A stretch of DNA of 8,528 bases from an uncultured Collinsella sp. (GCA_902494625.1 CABUUB010000072.1:1-8528), one strand, 5' to 3'. Positions 1-5,581 are shown, numbered from the stretch's first letter. The notes: generated by a model from the letters alone, not told the origin. Program-made: numbers and translations.

Positions 1-118
1 CAACGACGTGCTGTACAAGGAGGGCCTGGACCTTCTCGTCGTGCCCTCCGCCGAGCTCTCCCGCGGCCGCGGCGGCCCGCGCTGCATGAGCATGCCCTTC
101 TGGCGCGAGGACCTCTAA
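1..118 (+). CDS. arcA: Arginine deiminase, C-terminal end (partial)
   Basis: Only the last 38 codons are present, read in the frame starting at base 2 and ending with TAA at 116-118. The end contains GRGGPRCMSMPF, the C-terminal signature of arginine deiminase. Its cysteine (TGC at 83-85) is, by family knowledge, the nucleophile that attacks the guanidinium group of arginine to give citrulline and ammonia. The enzyme is cytosolic and catalyses the first step of the arginine deiminase pathway. The next gene is ornithine carbamoyltransferase, the second step, 105 bases downstream on the same strand, which supports the call. The N-terminal part lies outside the window, so whether the gene is intact cannot be judged. 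Confidence 0.93.
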   Translation, partial: NDVLYKEGLDLLVVPSAELSRGRGGPRCMSMPFWREDL

Positions 119-130
119 GTCTTTCCGTTT

Positions 131-178
131 CCGGTGCGGTCCCCCTACAACCGCACCGGCTTCGCCCGTTAAACGGGC
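131..178 (+). other. Two consecutive hairpins in the arcA-arcB spacer
   Basis: The first inverted repeat has a perfect 10-bp stem: CCGGTGCGGT at 131-140 pairs with ACCGCACCGG at 150-159 around a 9-base loop. The second, GCCCGT (164-169) with ACGGGC (173-178), follows after 4 bases. Neither is followed by a run of T, so they do not look like full intrinsic terminators. In a polycistronic arc transcript such hairpins could mark an RNA processing or stability site that sets different arcA and arcB levels. That role is inference. Confidence 0.5.
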
Positions 179-208
179 AACACTAATACTTACGTAATTC
201 ATTTCTTC

Positions 209-215
209 GAAAGGA
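209..215 (+). promoter_or_regulatory. Ribosome binding site of arcB
   Basis: GAAAGGA ends 8 bases before the ATG at 224, a good match to a Shine-Dalgarno sequence at normal spacing. It fixes the arcB start. Confidence 0.75.
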
Positions 216-223
216 ATCGAACC

Positions 224-1219
224 ATGGGTGTTAACCTCTCCGGCCGTAGCTTCCTCAAGCTTCTCGACCTCACCACCGAGGAGATCGAGTACCTGCTCAA
301 GCTCTCCAAGAACTTCAAGGATATGAAGCGCGCTGGCGTTCCGCACCGCTATCTCGAGGGCAAGAATATCGTTCTGCTCTTCCAGAAGACCTCCACTCGT
401 ACCCGCTGCGCCTTCGAGGTCGGCGGCATGGATCTGGGCATGGGCGTCACCTACCTCGATCCGGGTTCGTCGCAGATGGGCAAGAAGGAGTCCATCGAGG
501 ACACCGCCCGCGTTCTCGGCCGCATGTATGACGGCATCGAGTTCCGTGGCTTTGCCCAGGACGACGTCGAGGAGCTTGCTGCTAAGTCCGGCGTGCCCGT
601 GTGGAACGGCCTGACCACTGAGTGGCATCCCACCCAGATGCTCGCCGATATCCTGACCGTCCAGGAGAACTTCAACTACGACATCAAGGGCAAGACCCTC
701 GTCTTCATGGGCGACTGCAAGAACAACGTCGCTCGCTCCCTCATGGTCGTCTGCTCCAAGCTCGGCATGAACTTCGTGGCCTGCGGCCCCGAGGAGTGCA
801 TGCCCGCCGACGACGTCATCGAGGCCTGTAAGCCCATCGCCGAGGCCAACGGTTGCACCATCAAGCTGACCACCGACGTCAAGGACGGCGTCACCGGTGC
901 CGACGTTATCTACACCGACGTGTGGGTCTCCATGGGCGAGCCCGACGAGGTCTGGGCCGAGCGTATCGCTCAGCTCACCCCGTATCGTGTTACCTCCGAG
1001 GTCATGGCTATGGCCAACCCGGGCGCCATCTTCCTGCACTGCCTGCCCAGCTTCCACGACACCAACACCACCATTGGCGCCGAGAAGTGCGAGCAGTTCG
1101 GCATCACCGAGCAGGAGGTCACCGACGAGGTCTTCGAGAGCCCCGCTTCCAAGGTCTTCGACGAGGCCGAGAACCGCATGCACACCATCAAGGCTGTCAT
1201 GTACGCCACGCTCAAGTAA
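224..1219 (+). CDS. arcB: Ornithine carbamoyltransferase, catabolic (arginine deiminase pathway)
   Basis: This 331-residue protein has the usual length of the family. The motifs appear in order: STRTR at residues 57-61 (carbamoyl-phosphate binding), EFRG near 106-109, HPTQ at 135-138, GDCKNNVA at 163-170 opening the second domain, the TDVWVSMGE segment at 231-239, and HCLP at 272-275 with the conserved active-site cysteine next to the ornithine site. The enzyme works in the cytosol. Behind arcA and ahead of a YfcC carrier, its likely direction is phosphorolysis of citrulline to ornithine and carbamoyl phosphate rather than anabolic citrulline synthesis. That direction rests on context, since motifs alone do not separate ArcB from ArgF. 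Codon use is strongly C-ending, as in highly expressed genes of GC-rich bacteria. No key residue appears missing. The start is supported by GAAAGGA 8 bases upstream. Confidence 0.95.
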   Translation: MGVNLSGRSFLKLLDLTTEEIEYLLKLSKNFKDMKRAGVPHRYLEGKNIVLLFQKTSTRTRCAFEVGGMDLGMGVTYLDPGSSQMGKKESIEDTARVLGRMYDGIEFRGFAQDDVEELAAKSGVPVWNGLTTEWHPTQMLADILTVQENFNYDIKGKTLVFMGDCKNNVARSLMVVCSKLGMNFVACGPEECMPADDVIEACKPIAEANGCTIKLTTDVKDGVTGADVIYTDVWVSMGEPDEVWAERIAQLTPYRVTSEVMAMANPGAIFLHCLPSFHDTNTTIGAEKCEQFGITEQEVTDEVFESPASKVFDEAENRMHTIKAVMYATLK

Positions 1220-1234
1220 GAGCATCTAGCATCT

Positions 1235-1274
1235 CGCTCGGGGTGTCTTGCTGCACACCCCGAGCGGCTTTGTC
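1235..1274 (+). terminator. Terminator-like hairpin between arcB and arcD
   Basis: CGCTCGGGGTGT (1235-1246) pairs perfectly with ACACCCCGAGCG (1255-1266) to give a 12-bp GC-rich stem with an 8-base loop. It is followed by GCTTTGTCT, only a short T stretch. This could be a partial (leaky) intrinsic terminator that lowers arcD relative to arcA and arcB, or a 3' stabilising hairpin. Confidence 0.6.
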
Positions 1275-1282
1275 TGGTAAAT

Positions 1283-1333
1283 ATCTCGCACCAGGCGGCA
1301 GGCACGGCACGGAAGAGCCGCTTCGGGCGAGAT
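1283..1333 (+). other. Nested inverted repeats in the arcD leader
   Basis: ATCTCGC (1283-1289) is complementary to GCGAGAT (1327-1333), enclosing GCGGC (1295-1299) paired with GCCGC (1317-1321). The result is a two-level stem with internal loops ending 16 bases before the arcD ribosome binding site. It could be a structured leader or processing site. I recognise no named riboswitch, and no sequestered ribosome site is evident. Confidence 0.35.
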
Positions 1334-1349
1334 CAGTAAATGATTTATG

Positions 1350-1357
1350 AAGGGGGG
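1350..1357 (+). promoter_or_regulatory. Ribosome binding site that decides the arcD start
   Basis: AAGGGGGG lies 9 bases before the ATG at 1367. It directly abuts the in-frame ATG at 1358 and lies downstream of the one at 1340, so only 1367 has sensible spacing. Confidence 0.65.
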
Positions 1358-1366
1358 ATGAGAACT

Positions 1367-2845
1367 ATGACTGAGACCGCTAAGAAAAAGCGCGGTATGC
1401 CTTCATCGTTCACCATTCTTCTTGCTCTGCTGGCAATTGTCGCAGTGATTACCGTTATCGTCTCCGGCACGTCCGGTGGCGCGGTTACTGCCGCCCGTCT
1501 GAGCGATTTCTGCACCGCCCCGATTAAGGGCTTCGCTGACGCTCTGCCCGTCTGCCTCTTCGTTATGATCCTGGGCGGCTTCCTCGGCATGATGACCGAG
1601 ACCGGCGCCCTGGACAACGGCATCGCCGTCCTGGTGCAGAAGCTTAAGGGTAATGAGATCATGCTCATTCCCGTGCTGATGCTCATCTTCTCCCTCGGTG
1701 GTACCACCTATGGTATGTGCGAGGAGACCGTTCCCTTCTACGCCTTGCTTGCCGCTACCATGATGGCCGCTGGCTTCGACCCGATGGTCGGTGCCGCCAC
1801 CGTCCTGCTCGGCGCTGGCTGCGGCTGCCTGGGCTCCACGGTTAACCCGTTCGCCGTCGGCGCTGCCGTCGACGCTCTGACCGGCGTTGGCATTGAGGTC
1901 AACCAGTCCATCATCATCGGCCTCGGTGCCGTCCTGTGGATTGTTACCACTGCTATGTCCATCTTCTTCGTCATGAGCTATGCCAAGAAGGTCAAGGCTG
2001 ACAAGGGTTCCACCATCCTGTCGATGCAGGAGCTCAAGGACGCCGAAGAGGCTCACGGCAAGGCTGCTTCCGAGGTTCACAATGAGGTCAAGCTCACCGG
2101 TCGTCAGAAGGGTGTTCTGATCGCCTTTGCCTTCACCTTCGTCGTCATGATCGTCGGCTTCATCCCGCTGGCCGACCTCAACGAGGGCGTCGCCAACTTC
2201 TTTGACGCTGGCGCTGTCTACGATGCCGACGGTAACGCCGTCGTCCAGGGCTGGTCTGCCCTGATCACCGGCCTGCCCATTGGCCAGTGGTACTTCGACG
2301 AGGCTTCCACCTGGTTCTTCCTCATGGCTGTCCTGATCGGTATCATCGGTGGCCTGTCCGAGAAGCAGATCGTTAACACCTTTATCACCGGCGCTGCCGA
2401 CATGATGTCCGTTGTTCTCGTCATCGCCCTCGCTCGTGGTATCTCCGTCCTCATGGCTAACACCGGCCTCGACGTCTACGTCCTCGACGCTGCCGCCAAT
2501 GCCCTGGCTGGCCTGTCCGGTGTGATCTTCGCTCCCATGAGCTTCCTGGTCTACTTCGGCCTGTCCTTCCTGATCCCCTCGACCTCCGGTATGGCCACCG
2601 TCTCCATGCCCATCATGGGACCGCTGGCTGTTAAGCTCGGCTTCTCGCCCGAGGTCATGGTCATGATCTTCTCCGCCGCCATCGGTGTCGTGAACCTGTT
2701 CACCCCGACCTCCGGCGCCATCATGGGCGGTCTCGCCCTGGCCAAGATCGAGTGGACGACCTGGCTCAAGTTTGCCCTTAAGCTCATCGTCGCGCTCTCC
2801 GTCGTCTGCGCCATCATCCTGACCGTCGCCTGCGTGTTGCTCTAA
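1367..2845 (+). CDS. arcD: YfcC-family carrier, probable arginine/ornithine antiporter
   Basis: From the ATG at 1367 this is a 492-residue, very hydrophobic protein of the YfcC / DcuC-like carrier family. A short basic N-terminus (AKKKRG, residues 5-10) precedes the first membrane helix (about 14-33). Further hydrophobic blocks lie near 58-78, 98-114, 122-136, 141-168, 182-204, 248-268, 314-330, 345-364, 383-404, 428-445 and 466-491. Family-like motifs are GMCEETVPFY (116-125), STVNPFAVG (157-165), PSTSGMATVSMP (404-415) and TPTSGAIMGG (446-455); the last two resemble the paired re-entrant substrate-site motifs of this superfamily. A charged cytosolic-looking loop spans about 205-247. The location after arcA and arcB points to exchange of external arginine for ornithine. 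YfcC-type proteins serve that role in some streptococcal arc clusters, whereas many other bacteria use an unrelated APC-type ArcD. Substrate is inferred from context, so family is surer than substrate. In-frame ATGs at 1340 and 1358 are less likely starts. Confidence 0.82.
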   Translation: MTETAKKKRGMPSSFTILLALLAIVAVITVIVSGTSGGAVTAARLSDFCTAPIKGFADALPVCLFVMILGGFLGMMTETGALDNGIAVLVQKLKGNEIMLIPVLMLIFSLGGTTYGMCEETVPFYALLAATMMAAGFDPMVGAATVLLGAGCGCLGSTVNPFAVGAAVDALTGVGIEVNQSIIIGLGAVLWIVTTAMSIFFVMSYAKKVKADKGSTILSMQELKDAEEAHGKAASEVHNEVKLTGRQKGVLIAFAFTFVVMIVGFIPLADLNEGVANFFDAGAVYDADGNAVVQGWSALITGLPIGQWYFDEASTWFFLMAVLIGIIGGLSEKQIVNTFITGAADMMSVVLVIALARGISVLMANTGLDVYVLDAAANALAGLSGVIFAPMSFLVYFGLSFLIPSTSGMATVSMPIMGPLAVKLGFSPEVMVMIFSAAIGVVNLFTPTSGAIMGGLALAKIEWTTWLKFALKLIVALSVVCAIILTVACVLL

Positions 2846-2931
2846 GTACCCAACGGGTACCCCACGGAAACCTTGACGATCCTGTAAAGGATCACCTGGT
2901 CATCGTCTGTCCGGTGGGGTCAACCCACCGG
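2846..2931 (+). other. Structured 3' region of arcD with competing hairpins
   Basis: Starting at the arcD stop codon, GTACCC (2846-2851) pairs with GGGTAC (2855-2860). CCCCAC (2860-2865) can pair with GTGGGG (2914-2919), enclosing GACGAT (2875-2880) with ATCGTC (2902-2907) and an alternative GATCC/GGATC (2878-2882 / 2889-2893). The 3' strand of the outer stem is also the 5' strand of a separate 8-bp hairpin, CCGGTGGG (2911-2918) with CCCACCGG (2924-2931). The two folds exclude each other. No T tract follows, so a simple terminator is not evident. Confidence 0.4.
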
Positions 2932-2947
2932 TAGACTCCTACCTTTA

Positions 2948-3013
2948 GCCCCCTTCCGTTCCGTGCGCGGGAGGGGGCGCTCTTGTGTTCCGGCGTTTTA
3001 CCAAACGCCGGAA
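2948..3013 (+). other. Two further GC-rich hairpins, candidate end of arc transcription
   Basis: GCCCCCT (2948-2954) pairs with AGGGGGC (2972-2978), followed by GCTCTTGTGTT, a loose T-rich stretch that could act as a weak terminator. Next, TTCCGGCGTTT (2988-2998) pairs perfectly over 11 bp with AAACGCCGGAA (3003-3013) around a 4-base loop. It has no T run on the + strand; it could block exonucleases or transcription from either side. Confidence 0.4.
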
Positions 3014-3027
3014 CCACTCGACGCTGC

Positions 3028-3125
3028 AAGCCCGCCAGAGCGGCAATCTGACGTTCAATCGTCGGGCATGGCCAAAAGGCCTATGCCCTCCTCTTTCACG
3101 TCACCTTGCTCGCTCTGGCGGGCTT
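3028..3125. repeat. 98-base multi-part palindrome (REP/MITE-like element or structured RNA)
   Basis: AAGCCCGCCAGAGCG (3028-3042) is the exact reverse complement of CGCTCTGGCGGGCTT (3111-3125). Inside, TGACGT (3049-3054) pairs with ACGTCA (3098-3103), and GGGCATGGCC (3064-3073) pairs with GGCCTATGCCC (3078-3088) with one bulged T and an AAAA loop. Either strand can fold into one long interrupted hairpin. No transposase is present. Nested symmetry in a gene-free spacer suggests a dispersed palindromic repeat, a small non-autonomous element, or a stable RNA. Copy number cannot be seen from one window. Confidence 0.6.
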
Positions 3126-3281
3126 TCGCTGACTTTTGCTCCACCTGCGGCGCTGCCATTGTTGGTGCTGAGTGCCTTGTTTCCCGTCCCAAATGATCTA
3201 CCCCGGGTCCCCGGTGGTTGCGGTGGGCGTGTTTGGTTGGTGCCTGTTGATGGTCTGGGTATCGGGGAGGGTCTGCTCCGT
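3126..3281. other. Gene-free spacer upstream of the DUF1846 gene
   Basis: This GC-rich stretch runs from the palindrome to the -10 box. Open frames cross it but have no convincing ribosome site or recognisable product. It contains CCCGTCCCAAAT (3183-3194), a near match on the opposite strand to ATTTGGGGACGGG downstream of xerD. Nothing else is recognised. Confidence 0.4.
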
Positions 3282-3287
3282 TATAAT
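3282..3287 (+). promoter_or_regulatory. -10 box of the DUF1846 gene promoter
   Basis: A perfect TATAAT lies 39 bases before the chosen start codon. No good -35 hexamer is seen 16-18 bases upstream. Initiation would fall near 3294, before the ribosome site at 3316. Confidence 0.55.
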
Positions 3288-3326
3288 CGCCTAGAACATT
3301 AAATGGAAACGGGACGGGAGCCATAT

Positions 3327-4808
3327 ATGCGCCAGGGTTTCGACAACGCGAAGTATATCGAGCTGCAGGCTGCTCACATTAAGGAGCGCATCTCGCAGTT
3401 TGGTGGCAAGCTCTATTTGGAGTTTGGCGGTAAGCTGTTCGATGACTATCATGCGAGCCGAGTGCTGCCGGGTTTTGAACCGGACAGCAAGTTCCGCATG
3501 CTCAAGAGCATCGCCGACGATGTCGAGGTTATCATCGCGATCAACGCGAACCACATCGAGAAAAACAAGGCTCGTGGTGACCTCGGTATTACCTATGACG
3601 AGGATGTGCTGCGCCTGGTCGACCTGTTCCGCGGCAACGGCTTTGCCGTCGCGGCTGTGGTCATCACCCAGTATGCCGGCCAGCCCGCTGCCGATGTGTT
3701 CCGCAACCGCCTGAACGCGCTCGGTATTCCCGCCAAGCTGCACTATCCCATCGAGGGGTATCCGCACGATGTCGATCTGATCGTGTCCGACGATGGCTAC
3801 GGCAAGAACGAGTTTGTCGAGACCACCCGACCGCTCGTCGTGGTCACTGCCCCCGGTCCGGGCTCGGGCAAGCTTGCCACCTGCCTGTCTCAGCTCTATC
3901 ACGAGCACAAGCATGGCACGGCCGCCGGCTATGCCAAGTTCGAGACCTTCCCGGTCTGGAACCTTCCCCTCACGCATCCGGTCAATATTGCCTACGAGGC
4001 CGCCACGGCTGACCTCGACGACGCCAATATCATCGATTCGTTCCACCTTGAGGCCTACAACAAGACCACGGTCAACTACAACCGCGACGTCGAGGCCTTC
4101 CCGGTAGTCCGTGCCCTGATGGAAAAGATCCTGGGCAAGAGCCCCTACCAGAGCCCTACGGACATGGGCGTCAATATGGTCGGCTTTGCCATCACCGATG
4201 ACGATGCCTGCCGCGACGCTTCCAAGATGGAGATCGTCCGCCGCTACTTTACCGCGGTCGAAAATGTGCGCCGTACCGGCGTGGGCGATGAGCAAGTCGA
4301 CCGTCTCAAGATTATTATGAAGAAAGCCGGCATCGATAAGAACTACTCACCGGCGCGCTCGGCGGCCCTCACCAGGGAGCAGCTGACGGGTGGTCCCGTG
4401 GGTGCCATGGTCATGCCCGATGGCTCCGTGGTGACCGGCAAGACTTCCACGCGCCTGGGCGCCGCGAGCTCGCTCATCATGAATGCACTTAAGCATGTCT
4501 CGGGCGTCGACCTTGAGCTCGAGGTCATTAGCGATGAAGCGATCGAGCCCATCAGCAAGCTCAAGACGCATTTCCTGGGCAGCAAAAACCCGCGCCTCCA
4601 CACCGACGAGACGCTTATGGCGCTGTCGATCACCTCGGCCACGAGTGAGACGGCCGCTCGCGTCCTTTCGGGCCTGGAGCAGCTGCGCGGTTGCGATGCC
4701 TTCTTTAGCGTGATTATCTCGCCGACGGACGAGACGGTACTGCGCAAACTGGGTATCAACGTGTGCTGCGAGCCCAAGTTTGAGCGCCGCGGTTTCTTCC
4801 ATCGCTAA
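3327..4808 (+). CDS. DUF1846 (UPF0371) family protein, function unknown
   Basis: The protein has 493 residues, the usual length of the DUF1846/UPF0371 family. The match covers the whole chain: the N-terminal MRQGFDNAKY, LYLEFGGKLFDDYHASRVLPGF at about 29-50, a Walker-A-like APGPGSGK at 175-182 followed by LATCLSQLYHE, and the C-terminal GKTSTRLGAASSLIMNALK near 371-389 and CEPKFE at 481-486. No signal peptide or membrane helix is seen, so it is probably cytosolic. The reaction of this family is unknown to me, and the glycine-rich loop only hints at phosphate or nucleotide binding. An ATG at 3303 lengthens the frame by 8 residues, but GGGAG (3316-3320) is 6 bases before 3327 and family proteins start with MRxGFD-like sequence, so 3327 is preferred. 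It has its own -10 box and terminator, so it is probably monocistronic and not part of the arc cluster. Confidence 0.88.
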   Translation: MRQGFDNAKYIELQAAHIKERISQFGGKLYLEFGGKLFDDYHASRVLPGFEPDSKFRMLKSIADDVEVIIAINANHIEKNKARGDLGITYDEDVLRLVDLFRGNGFAVAAVVITQYAGQPAADVFRNRLNALGIPAKLHYPIEGYPHDVDLIVSDDGYGKNEFVETTRPLVVVTAPGPGSGKLATCLSQLYHEHKHGTAAGYAKFETFPVWNLPLTHPVNIAYEAATADLDDANIIDSFHLEAYNKTTVNYNRDVEAFPVVRALMEKILGKSPYQSPTDMGVNMVGFAITDDDACRDASKMEIVRRYFTAVENVRRTGVGDEQVDRLKIIMKKAGIDKNYSPARSAALTREQLTGGPVGAMVMPDGSVVTGKTSTRLGAASSLIMNALKHVSGVDLELEVISDEAIEPISKLKTHFLGSKNPRLHTDETLMALSITSATSETAARVLSGLEQLRGCDAFFSVIISPTDETVLRKLGINVCCEPKFERRGFFHR

Positions 4809-4842
4809 GTTTGAAGCACCGCGGTAATTGCATTGCATTTTG

Positions 4843-4875
4843 GCCGTATCGGGTTAGCGCCCGGTACGGCTTTTT
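4843..4875 (+). terminator. Intrinsic terminator of the DUF1846 gene
   Basis: GCCGTATCGGG (4843-4853) pairs with CCCGGTACGGC (4860-4870), 11 bp with one G-U, around a 6-base loop. TTTTT at 4871-4875 follows directly. It sits 34 bases after the stop codon, a textbook intrinsic terminator. Confidence 0.88.
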
Positions 4876-4939
4876 GATCAATAAAGCGCCTATTTCGGCG
4901 AAAAATAGCTGTTTACCTGCCTAGAAACAATTTGAGCGG

Positions 4940-4947
4940 TATACAAT
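4940..4947 (+). promoter_or_regulatory. Candidate -10 region for the winged-helix gene
   Basis: TATACAAT contains TACAAT (4942-4947), a good -10 hexamer downstream of the previous terminator. TTGAGC at 4932-4937 is too close to be its -35. It would give a leader of about 110 bases. Confidence 0.4.
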
Positions 4948-4961
4948 AACCGTAACTGTTT

Positions 4962-5031
4962 CATCCTTAGCGGGATGCCGCATGATGGATATTACCTGCC
5001 ATCGTGAGGTGTGTCGGTCGCGCACGGCGCG
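4962..5031 (+). other. Structured leader of the winged-helix gene
   Basis: Three successive stems precede the gene: CATCC (4962-4966) with GGATG (4973-4977); CATGATGG (4981-4988) with CCATCGTG (4999-5006), 8 bp with one G-U; and CGCGC (5019-5023) with GCGCG (5027-5031). No T tract follows. I do not recognise a named riboswitch. Confidence 0.35.
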
Positions 5032-5035
5032 TTAG
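4982..5035 (+). CDS. Possible 17-residue leader peptide (upstream ORF)
   Basis: ATG at 4982 opens an 18-codon frame ending in TAG at 5033-5035, encoding MMDITCHREVCRSRTAR. GGGA at 4972-4975 lies 6 bases upstream as a possible ribosome site. It ends 29 bases before the winged-helix start and overlaps the leader stems, so its translation would disrupt them. A frame this short can easily occur by chance, and there is no run of a single amino acid as in classic attenuators. Confidence 0.22.
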   Translation: MMDITCHREVCRSRTAR

Positions 5036-5052
5036 ATGCTCGTGCTCGGTTT

Positions 5053-5059
5053 GAGGAGG
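5053..5059 (+). promoter_or_regulatory. Ribosome binding site that decides the winged-helix start
   Basis: GAGGAGG, near perfect, lies 5 bases before the ATG at 5065. The in-frame GTG at 5011 lacks a properly spaced site. Confidence 0.8.
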
Positions 5060-5064
5060 CTGCT

Positions 5065-5403
5065 ATGGCGGGCAAGGGTCGTGCGAGTGTCAACGATATG
5101 AAGCGTGTCGAGGTTCTGGTGTTGATGGAGATCGACCAGCAAACCGAAGACAATGGCGGGCCGTATGGTTTCTCGCGCAAAACGCTTGCCGAGCGCGTGG
5201 GGGTTTCGCCGTATCGTGCCCGCGCCGCAATCGATCGCTTGGATTCCGAAGGCATGATCGATGTCGTCTCGCGTTATAGCGACGACGGCGGTCAGCTTGC
5301 AAATGGTATTTGCCTGACCGAACATGGCAAGTGGTATCTTGAGGGCGTCCGTACCGGCATGCTCGTTCAAGAAATGTTCGAGGACGAGGTTGCTGATCGA
5401 TAG
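5065..5403 (+). CDS. Small winged-helix DNA-binding protein
   Basis: This 112-residue acidic-tailed protein has a winged helix-turn-helix fold by pattern. Residues 37-65 (SRKTLAERVGVSPYRARAAI onward to EGMI) read like the helix-turn-helix of GntR or MarR regulators: LAERVGVS for the turn, YRARAAIDRLDSEG for the recognition helix. A likely wing follows at about 66-84, and a C-terminal helix (91-110) may serve dimerisation. No ligand domain is present, so it is either a minimal repressor or a DNA-binding accessory protein. It is flanked by terminators and has its own leader, so it appears monocistronic. It stands directly upstream of pyrG, which makes pyrG one candidate target, but nothing here proves that. 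The start at 5065 is chosen for the strong GAGGAGG site; the 18-residue longer form from GTG 5011 is unlikely. I cannot assign a specific family or gene name. Confidence 0.72.
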   Translation: MAGKGRASVNDMKRVEVLVLMEIDQQTEDNGGPYGFSRKTLAERVGVSPYRARAAIDRLDSEGMIDVVSRYSDDGGQLANGICLTEHGKWYLEGVRTGMLVQEMFEDEVADR

Positions 5404-5427
5404 CAGCATGTAACCCTTGCCATAGCG

Positions 5428-5460
5428 ACGCCGCCTGGGAAAGCGGGCGGCGTTTTGTTT
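5428..5460 (+). terminator. Intrinsic terminator after the winged-helix gene
   Basis: ACGCCGCC (5428-5435) pairs with GGCGGCGT (5446-5453), an 8-bp GC-rich stem with a 10-base loop, followed by TTTGTTT. It separates the regulator from pyrG. Confidence 0.82.
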
Positions 5461-5494
5461 CAAGATTGAGAAATGCAATCGCACGCGAGAAAAA

Positions 5495-5526
5495 TTGCGA
5501 ACGGTCCGCGGCGCGAGTATTACAAT
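5495..5526 (+). promoter_or_regulatory. Candidate pyrG promoter
   Basis: TTGCGA (5495-5500) and TATTAC (5518-5523) are 17 bases apart. Alternatively TACAAT (5521-5526) is the -10, with a 20-base gap. Transcription would start near 5530-5533, about 50 bases before pyrG. Confidence 0.5.
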
Positions 5527-5531
5527 GAAGA

Positions 5532-5563
5532 CCCGTAAGATGTGTATGGACAACTTCTACGGG
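5532..5563 (+). promoter_or_regulatory. Hairpin at the 5' end of the pyrG transcript
   Basis: CCCGTA (5532-5537) pairs with TACGGG (5558-5563), extendable by two pairs past a bulged A. It would form at the very start of the pyrG mRNA. There is no T tract, so it is not a terminator by itself. Its position invites a regulatory or mRNA-stabilising role. Confidence 0.35.
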
Positions 5564-5581
5564 AAGCGCAGGTAACTCAAT

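Noticed and set aside
181..206. Possible ARG box (AT-rich stretch before arcB)
   Set aside because: Only one half resembles TGAAT, and the other arm does not form the expected dyad.
2963..3302. Two overlapping small + strand frames in the spacer
   Set aside because: They cross the hairpins and palindrome, have no convincing ribosome site, and their products are unlike any known protein. Only the MPSSFT stretch was kept as a finding.
3303..3326. Upstream ATG extending the DUF1846 protein by 8 residues
   Set aside because: It would leave a leader of only about 9 bases after the -10 box, lacks a ribosome site, and family N-termini fit the ATG at 3327.
3291..4295. 334-codon open frame on the minus strand
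   Set aside because: Antisense to the well-conserved DUF1846 gene. Long shadow frames are expected opposite GC-rich genes with strong codon bias.
5011..5064. GTG start extending the winged-helix protein by 18 residues
   Set aside because: GAGGAGG directly before ATG 5065 is a much stronger initiation signal.
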